From: Cryomorpha ignava
Lineage (GTDB): Bacteria > Bacteroidota > Bacteroidia > Flavobacteriales_D > Cryomorphaceae
Direction of reading: 5' to 3'
Length of the DNA: 64,000 bases
Assembly (NCBI RefSeq): GCF_010686655.1
Contig: NZ_JAAGVY010000001.1
Coordinates: 186,001 to 250,000, forward strand
A program made the position numbers and the translations under genes. Numbering within the stretch: the stretch's first letter is position 1; each line of letters starts with the position of its first letter. Below the pieces are notes generated by a model, which saw only the letters and a list, made by a program, of their open reading frames with translations, was not told where the DNA came from and made no database searches. Positions 1 to 8,255 of this stretch are shown here, piece by piece.

Positions 1-2
1 AG

Positions 3-1130
3 CGTGCCAGTGCCAAAATGGGTGGCGAAGAGGGAATAAACCTCGCCTTGCTTACCGATGGATTGCGTGCTGAGCGCGAGCAAGGAATTACTATCGACGT
101 GGCTTATAGATATTTCGCTACGCCAAAACGGAAGTTTATCATAGCCGATACACCGGGCCATATTCAATATACACGGAATATGGTGACAGGTGCTTCTACA
201 GCAAACCTGGCAATAATACTGGTCGATGCCCGCCACGGCCTCGTGGAGCAGACTTCCAGACACGCATTTATTGCATCGCTTCTTAAAATTCCACATATTG
301 TTTTCTGCATTAACAAGATGGACTTGGTGGACTATAAAGAAGACCGGTTTGAAGAAATTCGTGCCCAGCTTCAGGCATTTTGTTCTAAGCTCGAGGTAAA
401 TGATGTTCGTTTTATTCCAATATCAGCTCTTAAAGGCGATAATGTGGTAAATAAATCGAAGAAAATGAACTGGTATCAGGGAGGTACGCTGATGTACACC
501 CTTGAGAACGTGCATATTTCGGGTGATTACAATCATGTGGATTGCCGCTTTCCCGTACAATATGTTGTAAGACCTCAAACTGATGAGTTTCATGATTTTA
601 GAGGTTATGCCGGTCGAATTGCCAGTGGGGTTTATAAAAAGGGTGATGAAGTAATGTTGCTTCCATCCGGGTTTACGAGTAAAATATCGGCTATCCATAC
701 TTTCGATGGTGAAATTGAAGAAGCTTTTGCTCCAATGAGCGTTACAATTGAAATTGAAGACGATTTGGATTTGAGCCGGGGCGATATGATGGTACGTTCA
801 AACAACGCGCCTACTGTTAGTCAAGATTTAGACTTAATGGTATGCTGGATGAGCGAAAAGCCCCTGCAGCCTAATGGCAAATACTATGTAAAGCATACCA
901 CCAGAGATGTACGTTGTGTTGTGAAAGACATCAAGTATAAGGTGAATATTAACAACTTACACCGATTGGAGGACGATAAGGAAATTAAGCTCAATGATAT
1001 TGCACGGATCTCTATACGCACTACCAAACCTTTGTTTTATGATAGATATTCGCGAAACAGAATAACTGGAAGCCTTATTTTAATAGATGAGGGCACGAAT
1101 GAGACGGTAGGTGCCGGAATGATTATCTAA
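3..1130 (+). CDS. cysN: Sulfate adenylyltransferase subunit 1 (CysN), 5' end outside window
   Basis: This is the GTPase subunit of ATP sulfurylase. With CysD it makes adenosine 5'-phosphosulfate, the first step of sulfate assimilation. The gene is open from the window edge, so the start and the P-loop are missing. Visible GTPase signatures are AEREQGITIDVAYRYF, DTPGH (G3), NKMD (G4) and SAL (G5), followed by EF-Tu-like beta-barrel domains. It ends at GAGMII, the usual end of a stand-alone CysN, so no APS kinase (CysC) is fused. The residue after DTPGH is Ile, where many homologues have Glu. cysD would be expected upstream of the window. The identification is secure; only the 5' end is unknown. 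Confidence 0.96.
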   Translation, partial: RASAKMGGEEGINLALLTDGLRAEREQGITIDVAYRYFATPKRKFIIADTPGHIQYTRNMVTGASTANLAIILVDARHGLVEQTSRHAFIASLLKIPHIVFCINKMDLVDYKEDRFEEIRAQLQAFCSKLEVNDVRFIPISALKGDNVVNKSKKMNWYQGGTLMYTLENVHISGDYNHVDCRFPVQYVVRPQTDEFHDFRGYAGRIASGVYKKGDEVMLLPSGFTSKISAIHTFDGEIEEAFAPMSVTIEIEDDLDLSRGDMMVRSNNAPTVSQDLDLMVCWMSEKPLQPNGKYYVKHTTRDVRCVVKDIKYKVNINNLHRLEDDKEIKLNDIARISIRTTKPLFYDRYSRNRITGSLILIDEGTNETVGAGMII

Positions 1131-1176
1131 CCGGGTGTCATATTTACCTGACTAACAGGATCCATCAAAATACTAT

Positions 1177-1210
1177 AAAAAAAAGCACTCCCGAAAGAGT
1201 GCTTTTTTTT
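1177..1210. terminator. Bidirectional rho-independent terminator
   Basis: GCACTC at 1185-1190 and GAGTGC at 1197-1202 form a 6-bp stem with a 6-nt loop. A-run and T-run flanks extend the stem and give a U-tract on either strand. It lies between the convergent cysN and the small lipoprotein gene and can serve both. Confidence 0.85.
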
Positions 1211-1229
1211 ATTTTTCACAATGAAGAAA

Positions 1230-1466
1230 TTAATTTTCTTCCATGTTTTCTTTCATGTCCTCAGTACCTTCTTCGATGTCATTTTGAAGCGTGTCTGCTC
1301 CGTATTCAATTGCGTCTCCGGTATCTTCCAAATCTTCCATCATGTCGTCAGTCATCTCATCTGCTTTTTCCTGAGCATTTTCGGTGTTCTCTTCCATTTT
1401 GGATTCATTACCACAAGATGCCAATGCCAATGCTACTACTGCGAATGCTACAAACGTTTTTTTCAT
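1230..1466 (-). CDS. Small acidic lipoprotein
   Basis: The protein has 78 residues: a signal peptide starting MKKTFVAFAVVALALASC with a lipobox Cys at about residue 18, then a very acidic Glu/Asp/Met-rich tail likely to form one amphipathic helix. It should be a lipid-anchored periplasmic or outer-membrane peptide. I do not recognise a family; small acidic lipoproteins like this are common in Flavobacteriales. It has its own promoter (1501-1530) and terminator (1177-1210), so it looks monocistronic. The real start is supported by the promoter lying about 35 bases upstream and by the intact signal peptide. Confidence 0.75.
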   Translation of the reverse strand: MKKTFVAFAVVALALASCGNESKMEENTENAQEKADEMTDDMMEDLEDTGDAIEYGADTLQNDIEEGTEDMKENMEEN

Positions 1467-1500
1467 GTAATTTAGTTGTTATGTGTTGAAATTAAGGGCG

Positions 1501-1530
1501 CAAAGCTAATAAATTCTTTGTCATATACAA
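1501..1530 (-). promoter_or_regulatory. Bacteroidota-type promoter for the small lipoprotein
   Basis: Read on the minus strand this is TTG-N19-TAGCTTTG, matching the Bacteroidota -33/-7 consensus (TTG, 17-23 bases, TAnnTTTG). It precedes the lipoprotein ATG at 1466 by about 35 bases. Confidence 0.7.
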
Positions 1531-1542
1531 GATTTTTTCGTG

Positions 1543-3387
1543 TCATTCTACAGTTACAGATTTCGCTAGATTTCTAGGTTGATCTACATTACAACCGCGC
1601 ATAACAGCAATATGGTAACTCAATAACTGCAAGGGAATTACAGAAATCAGAGGCATTAAGCATTCTTCTGTATCAGGAATTTCAATTGTGTGATCTGCCA
1701 TTTCTTTTATTAGCTTTTCACCTTCTGTTACAATCGCAATAATTTTTCCTTTGCGGGCTTTTACTTCTTGAATATTGCTTACAATTTTATCGTACGCACC
1801 AGCACGTGGAGCAATAACAAAACAAGGCATCTCCTCATCTATCAACGCAATAGGTCCGTGCTTCATTTCTGCAGCAGGATAACCCTCGGCGTGGATGTAC
1901 GATATTTCTTTCAGCTTTAATGCACCCTCGAGGGCAACCGGAAAATTATACCCTCTGCCCAGATAGAGGGCATTATGCACATCTTTATATATTTCGGCGA
2001 TATACTTAATTTTCTCATTTTGATCGAGCACTTTTTGTACTTTATCTGGTATAGAGTCAAGCTCGATGAGCAACCTGTGTAAACGCTGGTTGGTAATTGA
2101 ACCTTTTTGATGCGCCACATGAAGTGCCATTAAGGTAAGTACTGTAACCTGAGCCGTAAACGCTTTGGTACTCGCTACACCTATTTCAGGGCCGGCGTGT
2201 GTGTATGAACCCGCATGGGTAGCACGTGGAATGGATGAGCCAATAACGTTACAAATACCGATAATGGTTGCTCCTTTTGACTTGGCAAGCTCAATAGCCG
2301 CAAGTGTATCAGCCGTTTCTCCAGATTGTGAAATGGCTATCACCACATCATCTTCATAAATTACCGGATTGCGGTATCTGAATTCTGATGCATACTCCAC
2401 TTCTACCGGTATTCTGGCAATATCTTCAAAAAGGTATTCGCCTACAAGACCCGCGTGCCAACTTGTACCACATCCAAGAATGATGATGCGCTTGGCATTT
2501 ACAAATTTCTTTATATAATCTCTTATTCCTCCCAGTTCTACCTGATCGCTATTTGGTCTAAGACGACCGCGCATACTGTCGCGTATAGATCTGGGCTGTT
2601 CGTATATTTCCTTGAGCATAAAATGCTCATAACCCCCTTTTTCGAGGGCTTCAAGTTTCATTTCCAATTCTTGAACATAAGGGGTTTTCTCTTGATTCTT
2701 TATGTTCATCAGCTTAAACCCATCTTCGCGGTCTATTATGGCTATCTCCTCATCATCAAGATAAACTACATTCTTGGTGTATTCAATAATTGGAGTAGCA
2801 TCTGACGCGATGTAAAATTCACCTTCGCCAATTCCCACAACTAGCGGACTGCCTTTTTTTGCAGCAATCAACTGATTGGGGTTGTCTTTTTCCATCACCA
2901 CAATGGCGTACGCTCCAATAACCTCATTTAGGGCAATTCTTACTGCTTCAAAAAGTGTTACATCTTCATTCTGACGGATATCACCAATTAAATGAATGAG
3001 TACTTCTGTATCAGTTTCGCTCTTAAAGTGATGACCTCGCTTAATAAGTTCCTCTCTCAATGGACTATAATTTTCAATTATTCCATTGTGGATTATAACC
3101 ATGTTGCCATCCTCAGAGCTATGCGGGTGTGCGTTCTCATCATTTGGTGGGCCATGAGTTGCCCATCGGGTATGGCCAATACCTATTGTGCCGATGAGCG
3201 GTTCAGATTTGGCAACCAAATTTTCAAGATTTGCCACCTTTCCCTGGCATTTATAAACTACGATATTTTCATTTTGCAAAACTGCCACCCCGGCACTATC
3301 GTAGCCACGATATTCAAGTCGTTTAAGGCCTTTAATTAAAACCGGATAGGCTTCTTTTGGGCCAATATATCCTACAATACCACACAT
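1543..3387 (-). CDS. glmS: Glutamine--fructose-6-phosphate aminotransferase (isomerizing)
   Basis: GlmS makes glucosamine-6-phosphate from fructose-6-phosphate and glutamine, the first step to UDP-GlcNAc for peptidoglycan and lipid A. The 614-residue length is standard. After Met removal, Cys1 of MCGIVGYIG is the N-terminal nucleophile of the glutaminase domain (about 1-220). Two SIS sugar-isomerase domains follow (GCGTSWHAG and SQSGETADTLAA in the first), and the end ...LAKSVTVE is canonical. It is the last gene of a minus-strand series with the DUF4270 lipoprotein (7-bp gap) and the glycogen-synthase-like gene. Confidence 0.98.
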   Translation of the reverse strand: MCGIVGYIGPKEAYPVLIKGLKRLEYRGYDSAGVAVLQNENIVVYKCQGKVANLENLVAKSEPLIGTIGIGHTRWATHGPPNDENAHPHSSEDGNMVIIHNGIIENYSPLREELIKRGHHFKSETDTEVLIHLIGDIRQNEDVTLFEAVRIALNEVIGAYAIVVMEKDNPNQLIAAKKGSPLVVGIGEGEFYIASDATPIIEYTKNVVYLDDEEIAIIDREDGFKLMNIKNQEKTPYVQELEMKLEALEKGGYEHFMLKEIYEQPRSIRDSMRGRLRPNSDQVELGGIRDYIKKFVNAKRIIILGCGTSWHAGLVGEYLFEDIARIPVEVEYASEFRYRNPVIYEDDVVIAISQSGETADTLAAIELAKSKGATIIGICNVIGSSIPRATHAGSYTHAGPEIGVASTKAFTAQVTVLTLMALHVAHQKGSITNQRLHRLLIELDSIPDKVQKVLDQNEKIKYIAEIYKDVHNALYLGRGYNFPVALEGALKLKEISYIHAEGYPAAEMKHGPIALIDEEMPCFVIAPRAGAYDKIVSNIQEVKARKGKIIAIVTEGEKLIKEMADHTIEIPDTEECLMPLISVIPLQLLSYHIAVMRGCNVDQPRNLAKSVTVE

Positions 3388-3394
3388 ATTATGA

Positions 3395-4783
3395 TCAGAA
3401 TTTAGTGAATGTTATTGCCAATTTAAGATTATTAGAGGGGCTTGCGGCGTTGGGATACTCTGCTCCGTTTAAAACCACCCTGTTCGGGCTGTTTCCAGCG
3501 GCGATACTTACTATTTCAAATCCGTAATGCTCGCGCTCACCAAGTAAAACCTGCTGTAAATAACGGGTAATATAAAATTCATAAACCCCATCTTCTTCGT
3601 TGTACTTTCCATAATCGAAAGGATTGTCAAACTGAAGGGTGTAAATCTTTCCCTCTTCATTTCGCGGAAAGATAAGCAGTTGCGTTGGAGGGGCAAAAGC
3701 TTCCAGATCTCCACCTCTAATAGGTAAAGTTATTTTAGCCTGATTAATGGCTATGCCCGACGAATCGCGCAGACTCTCAATATAAGGTAAGTCCAAAAAT
3801 ATTTTTGTTCCTGCCAGTGATTGTACATATACATCTTGCTGACCAAGTAGCGTATCGCCGCTTAGCTGTTGCAAAAGACTCGGAGCCGCCATAGAGTAAT
3901 CGTGCTCTATACGCTCATATTTGGGAGTCTGCCCCCTTAAGGCAAAGCTGTAAGCATACGACTCGGTAGTATCCGGAAGCTCATTTCGGTAATAGAGTCT
4001 AATGCGACTATTTCCCGTAAAGGTGTCAAACGATATCAATCCCGACTGGCTGGTATTGAATTTCGTTTCATCTACAGTAATGTAGATTCCTTTAAGAAGA
4101 GATACAAAAGTTTGATTATCAAGACCTCCACCATCACTTGCCTGAAAAAATCGGTCTGCAAAACTCTCATTCAACGGTATACGCATTTGTGGAGCCAGTA
4201 TGAGGTCGCCCACTACTACAGAATCAGTAGTATTAGGCGTTTGGTAATTGAAACCAGACTTTATCAAATCTTGAGCGATATAGTTTACAGGGGTATTCTC
4301 GTAGTAAAACGTGTCGGCTTGTAAGCTGTCTGTAATTTCAAACACTTCGAAATACTGCTCTCCCATATCACCATATACCGGACTTATAGGTTGATTTTGC
4401 ACATCTGTATTAATGTATTCCAAAATCAACACAACTGAATCTACAACAATATTATCGATTGAAGATCCTTCGGGAATAAGACTTGGGTTGTTGCTTGTAA
4501 GGCGTAATTCGCTAATATGGCCTGCCTTTGTAAACCCAAAAACAGGATCGTCAAAAGCGCCTATTATTGCCGGATTAAGCTTATCAGTTCGCACTGAATC
4601 GTCAATAACGGTATAAGCATTTATCGAAAATGTATCAACCATGTTGGCTTGCAAAAGATCGCTCCCGGGTTGTAGCTCAAGCCCAATTTCTTCTTCCGGT
4701 TTTTTACAACTTGTAGCAACCAATGCTATAGTTATAAAAAAGAGAGCGGCGCGCAATAGCGGCCGCTTCAATTTTTTATTCAT
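3395..4783 (-). CDS. DUF4270 family lipoprotein
   Basis: I place the start at 4783 (MNKKLKRPLL), which gives 462 residues, a signal peptide and a lipobox ending ATSC. A longer reading frame to 4900 would overlap the upstream gene by about 100 bases and bury the signal peptide, so I reject it. The body is a beta-rich secreted domain (EEIGLELQPGSDLL near the N-terminus) typical of DUF4270, a Bacteroidota outer-membrane lipoprotein family of unknown function. The position between a short glycogen-synthase-like gene and glmS is a recurrent arrangement in Flavobacteriales as I recall it; a link to surface glycan is inference only. Confidence 0.82.
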   Translation of the reverse strand: MNKKLKRPLLRAALFFITIALVATSCKKPEEEIGLELQPGSDLLQANMVDTFSINAYTVIDDSVRTDKLNPAIIGAFDDPVFGFTKAGHISELRLTSNNPSLIPEGSSIDNIVVDSVVLILEYINTDVQNQPISPVYGDMGEQYFEVFEITDSLQADTFYYENTPVNYIAQDLIKSGFNYQTPNTTDSVVVGDLILAPQMRIPLNESFADRFFQASDGGGLDNQTFVSLLKGIYITVDETKFNTSQSGLISFDTFTGNSRIRLYYRNELPDTTESYAYSFALRGQTPKYERIEHDYSMAAPSLLQQLSGDTLLGQQDVYVQSLAGTKIFLDLPYIESLRDSSGIAINQAKITLPIRGGDLEAFAPPTQLLIFPRNEEGKIYTLQFDNPFDYGKYNEEDGVYEFYITRYLQQVLLGEREHYGFEIVSIAAGNSPNRVVLNGAEYPNAASPSNNLKLAITFTKF

Positions 4784-4796
4784 AAGTGATTCATTC

Positions 4797-5624
4797 TTAA
4801 TCGGCAAGAACTGAATTCTCTTCCAAAATTTCATCATAAAATTCGCCATACGTTTTAACGCAGTTAGCAGGATCGCAGTATGATAATTTTGCTTTATCAA
4901 AAGAATTAACAGCCTTTGTGATTTCCTCAGGCAATTCTTTACTTCCCTCTACAACTGCATCAGAATATTTTAATGCAAGTTTAGTGAGATTCTCAAAATT
5001 AGGGTCAGTTAATTCAGAAAGATCTTTATCAGTAAAACCATCAAATTTTAATTTCTCGATAATTCCTGAATTCAAACTTCCCGTAAAGCCTTTATTATAA
5101 GCAGAGAACACGACTTTTGAATCGGCGAAGTGCGGATCATCGTTGTAAAACTTCTTAACATATAATGGCAGTAAAGATGTAAACCATCCATGGCAATGGA
5201 TAATATCCGGTGCCCAGCCCAACTTTCTTACAGTTTCCAGAACGCCACGACAAAAGAAAATGGAACGTTCATCATTGTCTTTAAAGTATTTTCCAGACTT
5301 ATCGCTAAGCACTGCTTTACGCTGAAAATAGTTTTCATTATCAATAAAGTACACTTGCATTCTGGCTGTAGGGATAGATGCAACCTTAATAATTAAAGGA
5401 TGATCTGTATCGTTTACTACCAGATTCATTCCTGAAAGTCTGATAACTTCGTGGAGCTGATGTCTTCTCTCGTTTATAGACCCATATTTAGGCATAAACA
5501 CCCTAATCTCTTTTCCTTTTTCGTGGATTCCTTGCGGAAGATTGCGCGACACTTCAGACAATTCGCTTTTTGGCAGGAAAGGTGTAATTTCCTGCGATAC
5601 GTACAAAACTCTCGGTTTCTTCAT
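4797..5624 (-). CDS. Short glycogen/starch synthase-like protein (GT5 N-terminal domain only)
   Basis: The 275 residues match the N-terminal Rossmann half of glycogen synthase: MKKPRVLYVSQEITPF at the start, then PDIIHCHGWFTSLLPLY, the usual sugar-binding helix region. The C-terminal nucleotide-sugar-binding half (normally another 200 or more residues) is absent, and the K-x-G-G-like loop reads KSELSEVSRN. Glycosyl transfer by this protein alone is therefore doubtful. Stand-alone N-terminal versions are common in this phylum. It is the first gene of the run towards glmS, with a good promoter at 5654-5684. Confidence 0.8.
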   Translation of the reverse strand: MKKPRVLYVSQEITPFLPKSELSEVSRNLPQGIHEKGKEIRVFMPKYGSINERRHQLHEVIRLSGMNLVVNDTDHPLIIKVASIPTARMQVYFIDNENYFQRKAVLSDKSGKYFKDNDERSIFFCRGVLETVRKLGWAPDIIHCHGWFTSLLPLYVKKFYNDDPHFADSKVVFSAYNKGFTGSLNSGIIEKLKFDGFTDKDLSELTDPNFENLTKLALKYSDAVVEGSKELPEEITKAVNSFDKAKLSYCDPANCVKTYGEFYDEILEENSVLAD

Positions 5625-5653
5625 AAAATTTGGGAATTGTTATAATACAGGTG

Positions 5654-5684
5654 CAAAATTACAACCTTTTTCCCATATTTTCAA
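5654..5684 (-). promoter_or_regulatory. Bacteroidota-type promoter for the glycogen-synthase-like/DUF4270/glmS run
   Basis: The minus strand reads TTG-N20-TAATTTTG, with the -7 box at 5654-5661, about 30 bases before the ATG at 5624. On the other strand TAGCTTTG at 5695-5702 is a candidate -7 box for the divergent panC, without a clear -33 partner. Confidence 0.7.
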
Positions 5685-5754
5685 CTTAAAGTTTTAGCTT
5701 TGGCGACTTTTGACATGTTCCAGCCTCATGTCAACACCATCGCATTACACTGAT

Positions 5755-6591
5755 ATGCAAGTACTTAAAACCGCGAGTGAGATACAGGAATACACGTCTA
5801 AACAGCGGTTAAATTCGTTGATAATTGGGTTTATTCCTACCATGGGAGCGCTTCACGCCGGACATGTCAGCTTAATAAACGCTTCAAAACGCGAAAATGA
5901 TCTTACTATTTGTTCGGTATTTGTAAACCCTACTCAGTTTAATGAACCAGTAGATTTTCAAAAATATCCCAGGCAGGTAGAAACTGATTTAAAAAAGCTT
6001 GAAGATGCCGGTTGTGATCTGGCATTTGTTCCTTCAGTAAAAGATATATATCCGGTGCCCGACACAACGAACTATGACCTCGGTTTAGTTGCATCCTTAA
6101 TCGAAGGTGCTCATCGACCCGGACATTTTAACGGTGTTGCTTCTGTTGTAAAACGTTTACTTGAACTAGTGCGTCCTCACAACGCATATTTTGGCCTAAA
6201 AGACTATCAACAATACCTAATTATTAAAAAACTTACAGAAGTATACAAGCTGGACGTGAATATTGTTGGCTGCCCTATTTTGCGTGAAGAATCTGGTTTG
6301 GCAATGAGTTCGCGCAACCAGTTGCTTTCAGAAAAAGGAAAAGAAACAGCGGGCAACTTGCACAAAAGCCTTGCTTTGGTGAAAAATGTAGCTAAACAAT
6401 ATCCTGTAGTTGAGCTTGAGAGGATTGGCATGGCCTACCTGGAGAGCAAAGAAGGAATTGAGCCGGAGTATTTTGTAGTAGTAGATAAGAACAATCTCAA
6501 CCCCGCTCAAAATCAAGATTCAAATGATTTGGTTGCTCTGCTCGCCGCACGTGTAGAAGGAGTTAGGCTAATTGATAATATGTTTTTGTAA
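5755..6591 (+). CDS. panC: Pantothenate synthetase
   Basis: PanC condenses pantoate and beta-alanine with ATP in vitamin B5 synthesis. From the ATG at 5755 (MQVLKTASEI) the protein has 278 residues, normal for the family. The adenylate-forming motif FIPTMGALHAGHVSL carries the HxGH signature; VNPTQF and SSRNQLL are also conserved. Upstream in-frame starts exist (TTG 5710, ATG 5728) but add residues not seen in the family. TAGCTTTG at 5695-5702 is a possible -7 box. The usual partner panD does not follow here. Confidence 0.95.
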   Translation: MQVLKTASEIQEYTSKQRLNSLIIGFIPTMGALHAGHVSLINASKRENDLTICSVFVNPTQFNEPVDFQKYPRQVETDLKKLEDAGCDLAFVPSVKDIYPVPDTTNYDLGLVASLIEGAHRPGHFNGVASVVKRLLELVRPHNAYFGLKDYQQYLIIKKLTEVYKLDVNIVGCPILREESGLAMSSRNQLLSEKGKETAGNLHKSLALVKNVAKQYPVVELERIGMAYLESKEGIEPEYFVVVDKNNLNPAQNQDSNDLVALLAARVEGVRLIDNMFL

Positions 6592-6682
6592 TGGATTATT
6601 TGCAGTTTAGTAGCAAATGTTTCTAGTCTTTAGTCGTGGCATGAAATGAACTAAAGCCTCTTGAGAAGGGAATTAATCCGTA

Positions 6683-7744
6683 TTGGTTTACTCCAAACCA
6701 ATTCAAGTTCTTAGATTTGACCCTCGAATAAAACCCCGCTTGAAGAAGAAAATCATCGGTCTGCTAAAAATACTTATTCCCATATCTTTGGGACTATTTT
6801 TGGTATATCACATTTACAACCAGCTAGATACGGGCCAGCGCATGGCCATGTTTGAATCTTTTAAAGAAGCCAATTATTTTTGGATTGTAGTTTCTTTAGC
6901 CATGGGTCTTACTAGTCATTACATACGCGGATACCGCTGGCGATTTCAAATGGAGGCAATGGGCTACCATACACGCACTGCAAATAATTTTATGGCCGTA
7001 ATGATTGGCTATATTGTTAATATGGTTTTACCGAGGGTGGGCGAAGTGAGCCGGGCTGCCGCCATTACCAAGTACGAAAAAGTACCTTTTCAGAAAAGCT
7101 TTGGTACCATACTCGCCGAGCGCGCAATAGATTTGATTGTGCTAATGATGATAGGAATAGCAACTGTAATACTTCAATATGAATTGCTGGAAGAGTTTGC
7201 CGACCAAATTTTTGCGGAAATAACGAAAGCGGCAAGTTCTCCAACATTATGGATTGGACTGGTCGTAGCTGTAATCCTTGTGTTTGTTTTGTTCTTCGTA
7301 TTCAGAAAGCTGCGTCACAATTCATTTTTTTCAAAGATAAATGCCTTGGTTGACGGACTCATTGAGGGACTGCGAAGTATTTTCAGAATGAAGAGACGCG
7401 TTGAATACGTGCTAGCCACCGTCGCCATTTGGGTACTTTACATTGGTATGTTTTGGGTTTGCTTTTTCTCGCTTGAGGCCACTTCGCATCTGGGGGCAAA
7501 TGCCATTTTTGCGGCTTTTGTACTCGGTAGTTTCGCCATTGTGCTTATCCCAGGTGGTATTGGCGCTTATCCCGTAGGAATTATGCAATGCCTGCTGTTG
7601 TATGGAATTGCCCAGGAAACCGGATTTGCCCTTGGCTGGATTATTTGGCTTTCGCAGACCATTATGATTGTCCTCTTCGGAGGATTGAGTATGCTTTATA
7701 TCCCTATTTACAATAAAAAACACCCTACCCATGTTGAGAGTTGA
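6683..7744 (+). CDS. Lysylphosphatidylglycerol synthase TM-region family membrane protein
   Basis: This multi-pass inner-membrane protein has the PF03706-type fold: about eight hydrophobic helices, the conserved R-G-x-R-W (YIRGYRWRF), NMVLPRVGEVSRA and LAERAIDL segments, and a PGGIGAYPVG loop near the end. No soluble lysyl-transferase domain is present, so lysyl-PG synthesis is not implied; the family is a flippase-like membrane domain. Every plausible start is a TTG (6683 or 6740); the first ATG (6842) would remove the first helix. I use 6683 with low certainty. The stop overlaps the rfaE2 start by 14 bases, suggesting translational coupling. Confidence 0.85.
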   Translation: MVYSKPIQVLRFDPRIKPRLKKKIIGLLKILIPISLGLFLVYHIYNQLDTGQRMAMFESFKEANYFWIVVSLAMGLTSHYIRGYRWRFQMEAMGYHTRTANNFMAVMIGYIVNMVLPRVGEVSRAAAITKYEKVPFQKSFGTILAERAIDLIVLMMIGIATVILQYELLEEFADQIFAEITKAASSPTLWIGLVVAVILVFVLFFVFRKLRHNSFFSKINALVDGLIEGLRSIFRMKRRVEYVLATVAIWVLYIGMFWVCFFSLEATSHLGANAIFAAFVLGSFAIVLIPGGIGAYPVGIMQCLLLYGIAQETGFALGWIIWLSQTIMIVLFGGLSMLYIPIYNKKHPTHVES

Positions 7745-8255
7745 ATCTATTGAAAGAAAAATTATTCCCATTGAAGAGCTGGATAAAGCTATTGGAAGAT
7801 GGGAACTGAAAGGTCAGCGTGTCGTTTTCACAAATGGCGTTTTTGATATTCTGCACCGCGGTCATGTCACTCTATTGGCGGAAGCCAAAGCAATGGGGCA
7901 TTTGCTCGTGCTGGGTTTAAATTCTGACGCATCGGTGCGCACGTTGGGCAAAGGCTCCGACCGACCTATAAACAAAGAGCAAGACAGAGCTTTCGTTCTC
8001 GGAGGACTTTCATCAGTAGATGCGATTGTGATTTTTGACGACTCAACTCCTTACAAAATAATAAGACAAATAGAGCCTGCTGTGCTTATAAAAGGTGGCG
8101 ATTACGACCCGAACCAAACAAATAGTCAAGCAAAGAACTATGTGGTAGGATCTGACTTGCAGCGGGAAGGCGGCAGAGATACGGTATGTGTTGATTTAGT
8201 AAATGGATATTCTACCACATCTATGGTAAAAAAGATGAGCGATGGCGAAGCTTAA
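7731..8255 (+). CDS. rfaE2: D-glycero-beta-D-manno-heptose 1-phosphate adenylyltransferase-like protein
   Basis: This is a nucleotidyltransferase of the RfaE2/HldE C-terminal type, 174 residues. The active site is seen in FTNGVFDILHRGHVTLL (HxGH), with LGLNSDASVR and LIKGGDYDP downstream. The family makes ADP-heptose for lipopolysaccharide inner core. The kinase half of HldE is not fused and is not in the window. The ATG lies inside the end of the upstream membrane-protein gene, and the stop overlaps radA by 14 bases, so the three genes are probably co-translated. Confidence 0.88.
   Translation: MLRVESIERKIIPIEELDKAIGRWELKGQRVVFTNGVFDILHRGHVTLLAEAKAMGHLLVLGLNSDASVRTLGKGSDRPINKEQDRAFVLGGLSSVDAIVIFDDSTPYKIIRQIEPAVLIKGGDYDPNQTNSQAKNYVVGSDLQREGGRDTVCVDLVNGYSTTSMVKKMSDGEA

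Noticed and set aside
4784-4900. Longer N-terminus for the DUF4270 lipoprotein
   Set aside because: It would overlap the glycogen-synthase-like gene and place the lipoprotein signal peptide in the interior.
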